Below are positions 19,911 to 27,072 of a DNA stretch of 43,374 nucleotides, one piece after another. Below the pieces are notes generated by a model. The model was not told where the DNA came from, ran no database searches, and saw nothing but the letters and a program-made list of their open reading frames with translations. This DNA comes from Prevotellaceae bacterium. GTDB taxonomy: Bacteria; Bacteroidota; Bacteroidia; Bacteroidales; UBA932. The number at the start of each line of letters is the position of its first letter. Within the stretch, counting starts at the first letter, position 1. The DNA is taken from assembly GCA_031255195.1 (NCBI GenBank), contig JAIRSZ010000065.1:1-43374 (forward strand), given 5' to 3'. Position numbers and translations under genes: made by a program.

Positions 19911-20181
19911 CCCATACCCGCAGCCACAGCGACAAGCGGCGGCGCGCCTGCACCTCGTTTTTACCTAACTCTAAAAACAAAACAACCTCATTAACAGCAT
20001 ATTGCAGATAATATGCCAACCTCATTAAATCGCCTGCAATGGGGTAACGGGGGTGGTGAAGCTAATCATATTGCGTTGATGCTGAGGATATTTTGCTGAT
20101 AAAATCAGGTGTAAATTGAGATGCAAGCCGACTATTGCGGATTTTTTTCGGATGCGCTTCAATTCGTGTTGCAATTTTTTC

Positions 20182-20189
20182 TACTTTTG
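20182..20189 (+). promoter_or_regulatory. -7 box of rbfA
   Basis: TACTTTTG fits TAnnTTTG and lies 46 bp before the rbfA ATG. The -33 region is poor (no TTG at 19-21 bp). Confidence 0.5.
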
Positions 20190-20235
20190 CTGCATTACCT
20201 CGCCACCGTTGGCGACAAAAAAACGTTCAAAGTGT

Positions 20236-20610
20236 ATGGCAACAACTCGGCAGCTCAAGGTAGGCCGTCAGCTGCAAAAGGATATAGGCGAAATTATTCA
20301 GCGCCAGGGGATGGCGGCGTATGGCGGCGCGCTGGTTACCGTTATGGGGGTGGAGGTTAGCCCCGATTTGGGCTTTGCGCGGGTGGTGCTCAGCATTTTT
20401 CCTTCGGAAAAAGCGGTTGAGGCGCGCGCCCTGCTCAACGAAAAGCGCATCCGCACGGAGCTGGCGCGGCGGGTAAAGCACCAGCTGCGCGTAGTGCCGG
20501 AGCTGGCCTTCGCCGTCGACGTATCGCTGGACTACGTGGAGCGCATCGAGCAGCTGCTGAAGGAGGCTACCCACGGCTCTTCCGCAGCAGGTAGCGCACC
20601 GGAATGTTAG
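20236..20610 (+). CDS. rbfA: 30S ribosome-binding factor RbfA
   Basis: 124 residues from ATG 20236 (MATTRQLKVGRQLQKDIGEI); the ORF track starts 40 codons too early, before the likely promoter. RbfA binds immature 30S subunits and helps process the 16S rRNA 5' end. The KH-like fold is visible: helix 1 (VGRQLQKDIGEII), GGALVTVMGVEVSPDLGFAR, VVLSIFPSEKAVEAR, RRVKHQLRVVPELAFAVD and the closing helix with DYVERIEQLL. The 3' end overlaps the end of the convergent permease gene by 44 bp. It is the only rightward gene between 11.1 and 26.3 kb. Confidence 0.92.
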   Translation: MATTRQLKVGRQLQKDIGEIIQRQGMAAYGGALVTVMGVEVSPDLGFARVVLSIFPSEKAVEARALLNEKRIRTELARRVKHQLRVVPELAFAVDVSLDYVERIEQLLKEATHGSSAAGSAPEC

Positions 20611-21778
20611 CCGCAGCGTACCCAATGAGCATCACGGTGACCACCACAAGCGCCACGTCAACAGGGTCAACCTTCACGGGGTAAGCGTCGATAACAAAGT
20701 TGCCGCTCAGCTTGATGAGCTTGAAGCGCAGCTGCGCGTAGCACGCCGCAAGCCCCAGCGCTACGCCCGCCGCGCAGCCCAAAAGTGAAATCATCACGCC
20801 CTCCGAAATGAAAATGCGCCGCACAAGGCTGTCCTGCGCGCCAAGGCTGTGCAGGATTTTCACGTCCTTCTTTTTCTCAATGATGAGCATGGTGAGCGAG
20901 CCGATGGAGTTGAACGAGGCTACCAGAAGCACAAAGGTGAGTATGAAAAAGATAGCCCATTTTTCGCCCTGCATCATGCGGAAAAGCACCTCGTTTTGCT
21001 CCTGGCGCGTCTGCACCTTGAGGTCGCTGCCCAGAATTTTTTGCACCTCGCCCTTCACGCGGCCTGCGTCGGCGTTGGGGCTTAGGTAGAGCTCCACGCT
21101 CGACACCTCGCGGTCGTAGCCAAGCAGCCGCTGCACCACGTCTATCGGCGCAAACACGTAGCGCGAGTCAGACTCCATTTCGATGGAAAAAATGCCCGCA
21201 GGTTTCAGGTACTCGCTGCGGAAAGCCTCGTCGGGGTTGATGACCGGCAGGCGCAGCCCCCGCTTGGGGAAGTATATCCACAGCAGGTCAAAAAAGCTGG
21301 GGCGCAGGTTGAGCGTTCCGGCCACCACCTTGCCCACAATGGCCATGTCCACGTCGCCCTTTCTGACGACGGCCTCGCCCTCGACAATGCTGGTGGCAAC
21401 GCCGGAACGCTGCAAAAACGTTCCGTCCACGCCGCGCACGGTGGCTATGTGCTGCCGGTCGCGGTATCTGAGCGCCGCGTTCTCCTCCAGCGCCTCAGAG
21501 TAGTACTCCACTCCCGCCACGCTCCGCACGCTGTCGAAGCGGAACTGCCGCGCGTCAAAAACCTTGCCCTCCACGGCGGTAATTTTGAGGTCGGGCGAGA
21601 GGGTGTTGTGCAGCGAGGTGATGAGGCTGTCGAGTCCGTTGTACACCGACAGCGCAACCACCAGCGCAAACACGCCTACCGCCACGCCCACCGCGCTCAC
21701 CAGCGATATAATGTTGATGACGTTGTGCGACTTCTTGGCAAACAAGTACCTGCGGGCTATGAAAAATGCGGGCTTCAC
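20567..21778 (-). CDS. LolC/LolE-like lipoprotein-release ABC permease
   Basis: 403 residues. The opening FFIARRYLFAKKSHNVINII followed by SLVSAVGVAVGVFALVVALS (helix 1) is typical of LolC/LolE. A large periplasmic domain (~50-270) and three more helices follow (~275-295, 320-345, 370-390) with an FtsX fold, including FILTFVLLVASFNSIGSLTM. In the Lol system such permeases extract lipoproteins from the inner membrane using the ATPase LolD; a LolD-like gene lies at 26329 in this window. Bacteroidota usually have one such LolC/E-type permease, which would act as a homodimer. The gene starts 73 bp after sufS, probably in its transcript. Confidence 0.85.
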   Translation of the reverse strand: MKPAFFIARRYLFAKKSHNVINIISLVSAVGVAVGVFALVVALSVYNGLDSLITSLHNTLSPDLKITAVEGKVFDARQFRFDSVRSVAGVEYYSEALEENAALRYRDRQHIATVRGVDGTFLQRSGVATSIVEGEAVVRKGDVDMAIVGKVVAGTLNLRPSFFDLLWIYFPKRGLRLPVINPDEAFRSEYLKPAGIFSIEMESDSRYVFAPIDVVQRLLGYDREVSSVELYLSPNADAGRVKGEVQKILGSDLKVQTRQEQNEVLFRMMQGEKWAIFFILTFVLLVASFNSIGSLTMLIIEKKKDVKILHSLGAQDSLVRRIFISEGVMISLLGCAAGVALGLAACYAQLRFKLIKLSGNFVIDAYPVKVDPVDVALVVVTVMLIGYAAANIPVRYLLRKSRG

Positions 21779-21851
21779 GAGGATAAAAAAAAGTTTAAAA
21801 AAATTACTGATATTTTCTCTGCGGCTTGGCGGACGTGCGACTTCCGCGCTC

Positions 21852-23057
21852 TCAGCTTAGCATGTTTTTTGCCCTCTTCAATCCCTCCGCCAGCGCGTCC
21901 ACCTCGGCGAGGGTGTTGTAGAAGGCAAACGAGGCGCGCACCATGCCGGTAAGCCCGTAACGCCGCGCCACAGGCTCGGCGCAGAGCGTTCCGCTGCGCA
22001 CGGCTATTCCCTGCTTGTCGAGCACCTGCGCCACGTCGAGGTGGTGGATACCTTTGAGGGCAAACGACACGATGCTGCACTTTTGCGGGGCGAGGCCGTA
22101 GATGGCGAGGCCGTCAATCTCCTGCAACCGCTCGGTGGCGCGGCGCAGCAGCTCCTGCTCGTGCAGCCGCGCGGCGTCGAGGTCAAGGTTTTTGAGGAAG
22201 CCAATAGCCGCGCCCAATCCAATTACGCCCACGTAGTTGGCTGTTCCGGCCTCGAACTTGTAGGGGAGGTCGGCGTAGGTGGTTTTGTCAAACGTTACGG
22301 TCTTCACCATGTCGCCGCCGCCCTGCCAGGGCGGCATTTCGTCCAAAAATTTTTCTTTGGCGTACAGCACGCCTGTACCGGTGGGGGCGTAGACTTTATG
22401 CCCCGAAAAGGCGTAAAAATCGCAGCCCATCTGCCGCACGTCCACGGGGAGGTGCTGCACGCCCTGCGCCCCGTCCACCAGCACGGGCACGCCCTGCGCG
22501 TGGGCAATGCGCACAATTTCGTCCACAGGGTTAATGCTGCCCAGAACGTTGGAGACGTGCGCCACCGCCAGCAGCTTAGTCTTTTTCGAGATGAGGGCGG
22601 GCAGCAGGTCTGTGCGCAGCTCGCCGCTATCGGCAAAGGGCAACACCTTGAGCGTAGCGCCCTTGCGCTCGCACAGCAGCTGCCAGGGCACAATGTTGCT
22701 GTGGTGCTCCATCTCCGTCACCACAATTTCGTCGCCCGCCCCGACGTAGCGCTCGCCAAAGGCAAACGCCACCAGGTTGATACCAGCTGTAGCGCCCGAC
22801 GTAAAAATCACCTCGTGCGCCTTCTCCGCGTTGATATATTCGCGCACGCTCTCGCGGGCAGCCTCGTAGCGCTCGGTGCACTGCTCGGCCATGCGGTGCA
22901 CGCCGCGGTGAATGTTGCCGTTGAGCGAGGTGTGCAGCTCGTTCACAACGTCAATGACCACCTGCGGCTTTTGCGCGGTGGCGGCGTTGTCTAAGTACAC
23001 CAGCGGTCTGCCGTCAACAGACTGCGACAGCAGGGGAAAGTATGAGCGAATATCCAT
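21852..23057 (-). CDS. sufS: Cysteine desulfurase SufS
   Basis: 401 residues from ATG 23057 (MDIRSYFPLL; ATG 23060 adds one Met). The ORF track extends past the promoter and is too long. It removes sulfur from L-cysteine as a persulfide for Fe-S cluster assembly, using PLP. Key parts: VYLDNAATAQKP, TSGATAGIN (phosphate loop), TEMEHHSNIVPWQ, VDGAQGVQHLPVDV, the PLP lysine in FSGHKVYAPTGTG, and the persulfide Cys in AVRSGTLCAEPV. The short RSGxxC loop marks group II (SufS) enzymes. No other suf gene is adjacent, so sufBCD must lie elsewhere. Confidence 0.93.
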   Translation of the reverse strand: MDIRSYFPLLSQSVDGRPLVYLDNAATAQKPQVVIDVVNELHTSLNGNIHRGVHRMAEQCTERYEAARESVREYINAEKAHEVIFTSGATAGINLVAFAFGERYVGAGDEIVVTEMEHHSNIVPWQLLCERKGATLKVLPFADSGELRTDLLPALISKKTKLLAVAHVSNVLGSINPVDEIVRIAHAQGVPVLVDGAQGVQHLPVDVRQMGCDFYAFSGHKVYAPTGTGVLYAKEKFLDEMPPWQGGGDMVKTVTFDKTTYADLPYKFEAGTANYVGVIGLGAAIGFLKNLDLDAARLHEQELLRRATERLQEIDGLAIYGLAPQKCSIVSFALKGIHHLDVAQVLDKQGIAVRSGTLCAEPVARRYGLTGMVRASFAFYNTLAEVDALAEGLKRAKNMLS

Positions 23058-23086
23058 CATTGAAACAGCATAAAACAGGTAACGCG

Positions 23087-23094
23087 CAAAGATA
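23087..23094 (-). promoter_or_regulatory. -7 box of sufS
   Basis: TATCTTTG fits TAnnTTTG 29 bp before the sufS ATG. There is no clear TTG at the -33 position. Confidence 0.5.
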
Positions 23095-23180
23095 ATTCTT
23101 TTTTTTGAAGCGGCATGAGCGCGCGGACGCAGGTATCTCCCACCGCCACCCAAAAGCAGGCGGGCAGCTTGAGTAAAATG

Positions 23181-23225
23181 AAAAAAAGGAAAATTTACGA
23201 AGCTTTCGCAAATCTTCCTTTTTTT
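23181..23225. terminator. Terminator after trxA (works both ways)
   Basis: AAAAAAAGGAAAATTTACGA pairs with TCGCAAATCTTCCTTTTTTT with few mismatches. The T run follows the stem on both strands. It ends the trxA transcript and isolates sufS. Confidence 0.8.
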
Positions 23226-23253
23226 CGATTCCGAGAGAAGCTGCGCTACGCGC

Positions 23254-23568
23254 CTACAGCAGCTTTTTCAGCTTTTCCTCAAAGGCGTCTGCGGCGGCTG
23301 CGCCCACCATCTTGTCCACCACCTTGCCGTCCTTGAAGTACAGCACTGTGGGGATGTTGCGGATACCGTAGGTTTTGGGGACGTCGTCGTTGGCGTCAAC
23401 GTCCATTTTTCCCACAACGGCGCGGCCTTCATAGCTCTCGGCCAGCTTTTCGATGCTGGGAGCAATTGCGCGGCAGGGGCCGCACCACGTCGCCCAAAAA
23501 TCAAGCACTACAGGCTTGCTGCTGTTGAGCACTTCCTTCTCAAAGTTTGCGTCCGTAATTTCTATCAT
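23254..23568 (-). CDS. trxA: Thioredoxin TrxA
   Basis: 104 residues from ATG 23568 (MIEITDANFEKEVL). It reduces protein disulfides in the cytoplasm using electrons from thioredoxin reductase. The active site is FWATWCGPCRAI (WCGPC at ~27-31). GKMDVDANDDVPKTYGIRNI, then PTVLYF, carries the cis-proline before strand 4. The length is typical. The ORF track adds 33 residues with no signal-peptide character, so the internal ATG is chosen. The HIT gene lies 83 bp upstream on the same strand and a terminator follows. Confidence 0.95.
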   Translation of the reverse strand: MIEITDANFEKEVLNSSKPVVLDFWATWCGPCRAIAPSIEKLAESYEGRAVVGKMDVDANDDVPKTYGIRNIPTVLYFKDGKVVDKMVGAAAADAFEEKLKKLL

Positions 23569-23651
23569 TTTATTTATATTTAAAGTGTTACTGATTTTTT
23601 TTGTCAAAGGAGAGAGCCAAAAGCCGGACATCCGGCGGGCTGGCGGTTCTC

Positions 23652-24053
23652 CTATACTTTTCCCCATTTTTCACCGATAGCCTTTGCAATAGCGTCGAAC
23701 TCCGACGGGGTCAGCTCCAGCTTGGGTTTTTTGAAGTCCACATCGGCCTCGCTGTTGAGCGGAATGAGGTGGATGTGCGCGTGCGGAACCTCCAGCCCCA
23801 GCACCGCCACGCCAACGCGGACGCAGGGCACGGCGGCCTGTATAGCCTTTGCCGTTTTTTGTGCAAACAGCCACAGGTTGCTCAGCGTTTTTTCGTCTAA
23901 GTCAAACAGGTAGTCAACTTCCTTTCTGGGGATGACCAGCGTGTGGCCTTTGGCTATGGGGTTGATGTCCAGAAAGGCGTAGCAGCATTCGTCTCCGGCC
24001 ACCTTGTAGCTGGGGATTTCGCCGCTGGCGATTTTAGAGAAAATTGTGCTCAT
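23652..24053 (-). CDS. HIT-family nucleotide-binding hydrolase
   Basis: 133 residues. MSTIFSKIASGEIPSYKVAG is the usual start of Hint-branch HIT proteins. FLDINPIAKGHTLVIPRKEV follows, and the histidine triad HAHIHL sits at ~94-99. These enzymes cleave purine nucleoside phosphoramidates or dinucleoside polyphosphates; the middle His is the nucleophile. Here the first part of the motif reads PHAHIHLIPL, fully intact. It is cytoplasmic. It follows greA after 42 bp, a pairing often seen in Bacteroidota, and is followed by trxA. Confidence 0.93.
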   Translation of the reverse strand: MSTIFSKIASGEIPSYKVAGDECCYAFLDINPIAKGHTLVIPRKEVDYLFDLDEKTLSNLWLFAQKTAKAIQAAVPCVRVGVAVLGLEVPHAHIHLIPLNSEADVDFKKPKLELTPSEFDAIAKAIGEKWGKV

Positions 24054-24095
24054 CGGGGATTATCTGATTTATCTGATTTCATAATTCCGGGCTGC

Positions 24096-24566
24096 TCAAA
24101 TACCTATTTCGAGCACCTCGAGCTTCATGCATCCCGCCGGAACGGTTATCTCCACCACATCGCCCACCTTTTTGCCGAGCAGCGCCTTTGCAATGGGCGT
24201 GGCAATGGAGAGCTTGCCCGTTTTGAGGTTGGCCTCGCTTTCGGTTACCAGCGTGTACTCCATCACGGCTTTGGTGTTCACGTTTTTGAGCTTCACCCTG
24301 TTCAGCAGCTGTATTTTTGAGGTGTCAATCTTGGAGTCGTCAATAATTTTGGCGTTAGCCAACATGCTCTCCATGTTTGAGATTTTCATTTCGAGCAGCC
24401 CCTGCGCCTCCTTTGCCGCGTCGTACTCTGCATTTTCCGAAAGGTCTCCTTTGTCCCGCGCATCGGCAATAGCACGCGAAGCCGCCGGACGGTCTACGTG
24501 CTTCAGCCTGTCCAGCTCTGCACGAAGCTTTGCCAGGCCGCTTTCGGTCAAGTAAGTGTATGCCAT
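24096..24566 (-). CDS. greA: Transcript cleavage factor GreA
   Basis: 156 residues from ATG 24566 (MAYTYLTESGLAKLRAELDR); the longer ORF starts only just downstream of the promoter and lacks the family start. GreA rescues backtracked RNA polymerase by stimulating 3' RNA cleavage. The N-terminal coiled coil carries ARDKGDLSENAEYDAAKEAQ, with the acidic tip residues that reach the polymerase active site. The C-terminal globular domain has ATPIAKALLGKKVGDVVEIT, then VPAG, the family signature. A good promoter lies ~100 bp upstream. First gene of greA-HIT-trxA. Confidence 0.95.
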   Translation of the reverse strand: MAYTYLTESGLAKLRAELDRLKHVDRPAASRAIADARDKGDLSENAEYDAAKEAQGLLEMKISNMESMLANAKIIDDSKIDTSKIQLLNRVKLKNVNTKAVMEYTLVTESEANLKTGKLSIATPIAKALLGKKVGDVVEITVPAGCMKLEVLEIGI

Positions 24567-24667
24567 AGTTATTTTTTTTAAGTATTGCGGTTGATGTTGA
24601 GAAAAAATAAAAGAATCCCCCACAAGTAGGGAACTCTTCCGCTTTTTAAACTCCAATGATTAAGTGA

Positions 24668-24698
24668 CAAATGTAGCCACATTATTTTCTAAAACCAA
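24668..24698 (-). promoter_or_regulatory. Primary-sigma promoter of greA
   Basis: Minus strand TTG (24696-24698), 20-bp spacer, TACATTTG (24668-24675). Confidence 0.8.
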
Positions 24699-24910
24699 CT
24701 TTTTACCTTCAATAATGGTTAACGTGTATTTAATCGCTTATCTGTAAGCGTAATTCTTTCCGAAGGCGTAAAATCGTGCCTTTGCCTGCCTGCATTTTTT
24801 TATTTGTCGCTATGTAGCAATGGTTTACGCCTGTTTTGAGGCGGCGTGGCGGCAATACCTGCAAGATTTTAGCGGGGTTGTATGCTAAACAGGCTACCTC
24901 TACCGCCTGC

Positions 24911-24995
24911 CAAGCGGTCATCCTGTCCGATGGTCTTTGGGCAACCTCGACTCGCACAACAGCACAATAGGTGGAAGCTGCCGCAGCGCCATGCT
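24911..24995 (+). pseudogene. Decayed fragment of a LolD-like ATPase gene
   Basis: About 85 bp match lolD at 26795-26875. They share GCGGTCATCCTG, CCGA, and GGGCAACCTCGACTCGCACA followed by AC, which encode the Walker B/D-loop region ([15 protein letters not shown]). Frame-breaking changes follow. It lies in the same orientation as the intact gene 1.4 kb away, with a barrel gene in between. The rest of the 24.7-25.0 kb gap shows no gene; the 96-aa minus-strand ORF is antisense to this fragment. Confidence 0.7.
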
Positions 24996-25018
24996 TAGAG
25001 CGGTTTTTGCCCGTCGAC

Positions 25019-25056
25019 AAAAAAAAAAGCCGACAACCAACTTCTGTTGCCGGCTT
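25019..25056 (-). terminator. Rho-independent terminator of the 25.1-kb barrel gene
   Basis: On the minus strand AAGCCGGCAAC pairs with GTTGTCGGCTT (one mismatch) and is followed by a long T run, 10 bp after the barrel gene's stop. Confidence 0.9.
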
Positions 25057-25065
25057 CTTAATCGC

Positions 25066-25683
25066 CTAAAATGTCCAGCCAACGGTTAGCTGCAAAACGT
25101 TGTTTCTCGCACCTTTTATGCTGTTGGGTTCATCCGTGAGCTTCACACTTGGCGTTACCCCGACGTTGTAGCGAAGCCCCAGCGACAGGTGTTCAATGAG
25201 CGTGTACTGTACGCCAAAAGCAGCAGACAAATCAAAAATTTTGTAGCCTGGCTCGCTTCCCATGTCTTCTCCAAACGTTCTTTTAACGCAAAAGCCCAGC
25301 TGCGGCCCAACTAAAATGCTAAGAGGTAACCTCTTGACAGGTTTAATAGCCGCCAGCAGCGGAATGTTGACGTAGCTTTGGCGAAGCTTCCTGTTGACAC
25401 TGCTGCCGTCCGGAAGGAGGAGCTTGAAGCCGCCTCCCTGCTGGGAAAATGCCATCTCTGCCTGCGCGTCAACGCGCTCGCTAAAGGCGTAGCTAACGTA
25501 TACCCCCGCCAGAAAACCGGTCGCTACACCGCTACTTTCAAAAGTTAGCAGCTGCCCTCTATTATACTTAATGTCGGATACGGAGGCTACGTTAAGCCCC
25601 GCCTTAGCTCCGAACTTGACCTGCGCCAAAGCGGTGGTACTCGCGCCAAGCGCCACCGCAAAGAAAATGATAGCTTTTTTCAT
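25066..25683 (-). CDS. Outer-membrane beta-barrel protein (PorT type)
   Basis: 205 residues from ATG 25683; the ORF track uses a TTG two codons earlier. Signal peptide MKKAIIFFAVALGASTTALA, then VKFGAKAGLNVASVSDI, the family opening. Strand pairs run through LAGVYVSYAFSERVDAQAEM and SILVGPQLGFCV to the terminal QLTVGWTF with its aromatic end. It resembles the barrel at 18425 in length and pattern and may be a distant paralogue. It stands alone, bounded by a strong terminator and, on its far side, by a LolD-like fragment. Function unknown. Confidence 0.8.
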   Translation of the reverse strand: MKKAIIFFAVALGASTTALAQVKFGAKAGLNVASVSDIKYNRGQLLTFESSGVATGFLAGVYVSYAFSERVDAQAEMAFSQQGGGFKLLLPDGSSVNRKLRQSYVNIPLLAAIKPVKRLPLSILVGPQLGFCVKRTFGEDMGSEPGYKIFDLSAAFGVQYTLIEHLSLGLRYNVGVTPSVKLTDEPNSIKGARNNVLQLTVGWTF

Positions 25684-25689
25684 AACCAA

Positions 25690-26272
25690 AAATGTTGTTA
25701 GTGTAAATCATTGTGAATTTGTAGCCTAAGTAAATATACTTTCCGTCTGCACCCCGGAAAGCGCTGCGCATACCGTATGCACGGCAGGTAAGCGCCGCAC
25801 GCAGCAAAAAGAGCCACGCAAGCTGCGCCACCTGCCTCCGTATGTAAGCGACTTTTCATGGGCGTCAAACAAAACAATTTTTTATGCTATCCTGCCGCTC
25901 GACATTTAGACGCTACGACCGGCATGTGCGTGCGCATGTGCGCGTAAAGGGGAATTATGACATGCGCACGCTTCATAAACTTGGCGAAATGGGTTTCGCC
26001 CGCGAAAACACTCATTATCTGCTTAAACGCTGTCAAGCAGCATAATTTATGATATTCTTAAGAAGAAGTCGCTACAGCCCAATTAAATTTCAGCTACATT
26101 TTCCGACATGTTGGCCGTAAAGCGACATTCGGGCACAAAATTAGAAAAAAAGCGCGAGCTATCCAAGCGCGTGAGAAAAAAAATCAAGACTGCCCTGCCG
26201 CGCTTACCGCTGTACCCGAAGTACAAATGCTATCTTTTCCGCCGTAAAAAACTTTTTTTCATCCGCATGCGC
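25690..26272. other. Non-coding gap of about 580 bp with inverted repeats
   Basis: No credible gene. It contains GCGTGCGCATG (25928-25938) and its exact reverse complement CATGCGCACGC (25961-25971), and a perfect small hairpin GGCGAAA-TGGG-TTTCGCC (25983-26000). The 68-aa ORF at 26108 is Lys/Arg-rich and overlaps the lolD promoter, so it is discounted. Confidence 0.6.
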
Positions 26273-26303
26273 TTGGAAAGCTGCGGTATTTCATGTATTT
26301 TTG
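26273..26303 (+). promoter_or_regulatory. Primary-sigma promoter of lolD; decides its start
   Basis: TTG (26273-26275), 20-bp spacer, TATTTTTG (26296-26303). The ORF-track start at 26293 lies within this promoter, so translation must begin downstream. Confidence 0.8.
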
Positions 26304-26328
26304 CCGCTCACTAAAAAGCAGTTTTTTC

Positions 26329-26979
26329 GTGATTCAGGCAGAAAATATAACCAAATCCTTTGGGACGCTACAGGTGCTCAAGGGCATTAGCCTAAGCGTG
26401 GCGGGCGGCGAGGTGGTGGCCATAGTGGGCGTTAGCGGCGCGGGCAAAACTACGCTGCTCGAAATTCTGGGCACGCTAAGCCGCCCCGACAGCGGCGCGG
26501 TGCACCTCAGCGGCGTTGACGTGTTTGCGCTGGGACGGCGCGAGCTGGCGCGGCTGCGCAACCGCAAGCTGGGGTTTGTTTTTCAGTTCCACCACCTGCT
26601 GCCGGAGTTCACGGCGCTGGAGAACGTTTGCATCCCTGCGTTTATTGCCGGAACAGACAGGCGCAAGGCCGAACAGCGCGGCAAAGAGCTGCTCGGCTAC
26701 CTGGGGCTTGCCCACCGTATGCAGCACAAGCCCGCAGAGATGTCGGGCGGAGAGCAGCAGCGCGTGGCCATTGCGCGCGCAATGGTCAACAGCCCGGCGG
26801 TCATCCTGGCCGACGAGCCTTCGGGCAACCTCGACTCGCACAACAAGCAGGAGCTGCACGCAATGCTGTTCCGACTCCGAAAGGAGATGGGGCAAACCAT
26901 CCTCATCGTTACGCACGACGGGGAGCTTGCCGATATGTGCGACCGCAAAATTATCATGAGCGACGGGAAAATCTGTTGA
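26329..26979 (+). CDS. lolD: LolD-like lipoprotein-release ABC ATPase
   Basis: 216 residues from GTG 26329 ([12 protein letters not shown]); earlier starts fall in the promoter. Walker [16 protein letters not shown] (~35-50), Q-loop [17 protein letters not shown], signature [15 protein letters not shown], Walker [15 protein letters not shown]-loop [10 protein letters not shown]. The 'FHHLLPEF-x-A-x-E-N' segment is typical of LolD/MacB/FtsE-type ATPases that work with FtsX-fold permeases. The LolC/E-like permease at 20567 is the likely partner. purL follows 93 bp later on the same strand. A degraded copy of its 3' half lies upstream. LolD rather than a MacB-type role is inferred. Confidence 0.85.
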   Translation: MIQAENITKSFGTLQVLKGISLSVAGGEVVAIVGVSGAGKTTLLEILGTLSRPDSGAVHLSGVDVFALGRRELARLRNRKLGFVFQFHHLLPEFTALENVCIPAFIAGTDRRKAEQRGKELLGYLGLAHRMQHKPAEMSGGEQQRVAIARAMVNSPAVILADEPSGNLDSHNKQELHAMLFRLRKEMGQTILIVTHDGELADMCDRKIIMSDGKIC

Positions 26980-27072
26980 CAGCAAAGCGCTAAAGCCAAC
27001 CGCTTTGCCTTCCGCCGAAGGTAAATGCGCCCTCGCGCAGAGTATTTACAAGCAAAAAACGACTACAAAATC

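Noticed and set aside
26108-26314. 68-aa Lys/Arg-rich ORF
   Set aside because: It runs through the lolD promoter and has no support beyond an open frame.
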